Shown piece by piece: positions 4,976 through 5,470 of a DNA stretch of 5,470 nucleotides. The DNA is from Eubacterium sp. (GTDB lineage: Bacteria; Bacillota_A; Clostridia; Peptostreptococcales; Anaerovoracaceae). Numbering within the stretch: position 1 is the first letter of the stretch; each line of letters starts with the position of its first letter. Where the stretch lies: assembly GCA_021769545.1 (NCBI GenBank), contig JAETSS010000103.1:1-5470 (forward strand). Direction: 5' to 3'. Under the pieces are notes generated by a model. It made no database searches, was not told the origin of the DNA, and was given only the letters and a program-made list of their open reading frames with translations. The position numbers were made by a program, and so were the translations under genes.

Positions 4976-5470
4976 TCATTTGTCCTCCATAAGTTTGTAG
5001 CCGAGACCCTTGACCGTTATAAGGGAAACGGGCCCGGACGGATCTGCTTCTATCTTTTCACGTATACGGCGGATATGAGCCATCAGCGAATTTTCATAGC
5101 CGAAGGGGTTGTCGTCCCATGCAGCCTCACATAGAGCGTCGATGGTAACGATCTTTCCGGAATTTCGGTACAGGACCGACAGGATATCGTATTCCTTTGC
5201 AGTAAGAGGGATGTGCTTGCCGTCTTTTATCACTTCCGCACGCTCGAAGTCGACTTCACAGGCAGCGAGCTTTACAAGAGGATCTTCACCCTTATAGCTT
5301 CTCCTTAATATAGCATTGACGCGATAGATCAGCTCCTTTGGCAGAAACGGCTTTACCATATAGTCGTCTGCACCGAGTCCGAAGCCGTGGAATCTGTCCT
5401 CGTCCTCGCCACGGGCGGACAGAAATAGAACGGGGCAGTCTGTGGTGCTTTTCAGATCCTCCATCAGATC
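4976..5470 (-). CDS. OmpR/PhoB-family response regulator, C-terminal part (5' end outside window)
   Basis: The 164 visible residues cover the second half of a receiver domain and a complete winged-helix DNA-binding domain. The frame is open to the right edge (DLMEDLK), so the ATG at 5464 is internal; with a usual family length near 225-230, about 60-65 residues are missing, including the acidic pocket and the phosphoacceptor Asp. Visible receiver residues are the conserved Ser in LFLSARG (fragment residue 18), the ADDY motif and the conserved Lys-Pro in MVKPF (40-41). The effector domain (about 66-162) has LTAKEYDILSVL, the recognition-helix segment NSLMAHIRRIREKIE and the closing wing VKGLGYKL. 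It is the cognate partner of the kinase that follows 1 bp later, and would act as a DNA-binding transcription regulator when phosphorylated. Its targets are not visible; no obvious direct-repeat operator was identified in this window. Confidence 0.95.
   Translation of the reverse strand, partial: DLMEDLKSTTDCPVLFLSARGEDEDRFHGFGLGADDYMVKPFLPKELIYRVNAILRRSYKGEDPLVKLAACEVDFERAEVIKDGKHIPLTAKEYDILSVLYRNSGKIVTIDALCEAAWDDNPFGYENSLMAHIRRIREKIEADPSGPVSLITVKGLGYKLMEDK

Noticed and set aside
4895..5297. Open frames on the + strand across the kinase/regulator junction (4895-5134, 5109-5297)
   Set aside because: They overlap the coding strand of two well-supported genes and show no recognisable product.

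Overview
The window looks like a chromosomal segment of a strictly anaerobic, butyrate-forming or amino-acid-fermenting Clostridia member. The basis is an acyl-CoA dehydrogenase followed by etfB and an etfA that carries an N-terminal two-cluster ferredoxin domain, strong AGGAGG ribosome sites, and a Cdd1-family protein typical of Firmicutes anaerobes. The family or genus cannot be fixed from the sequence alone.

Layout: positions 1-2652 on the + strand hold the 3' end of a butyryl-CoA dehydrogenase-type gene, then etfB and etfA, closely spaced as one operon. Together they would form an electron-transfer (probably bifurcating) Bcd-Etf complex that reduces an enoyl-CoA and may exchange electrons with ferredoxin. 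A strong, bidirectional intrinsic terminator closes the operon at 2675-2705.

Positions 2706-3159 have no credible protein gene and lie between two converging genes. This is the most unusual part of the window. Four units follow one another with an exact 73-bp period (2791-3082). Each unit has the motif ATTCCAAAA and, 32 bp downstream (centre to centre), its inverse TTTTTGGAAT; the 20-bp and 31-bp stretches between them are unrelated from unit to unit. To the left of the array is a GC-rich, strongly folded stretch (2733-2783). A perfect TATAAT box on the - strand, with a -35-like TTGGAA supplied by an array motif, could drive a roughly 165-nt RNA through that stretch to the shared terminator. 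To the right (3053-3159) are several smaller palindromes.

Positions 3160-5470 on the - strand hold, in transcription order from the right edge, an OmpR-family response regulator (N-terminus outside the window), a membrane sensor histidine kinase that begins 1 bp after the regulator's stop, and a small helix-hairpin-helix Cdd1-family gene that appears to have its own promoter. The signal and target genes of the two-component system are not visible.
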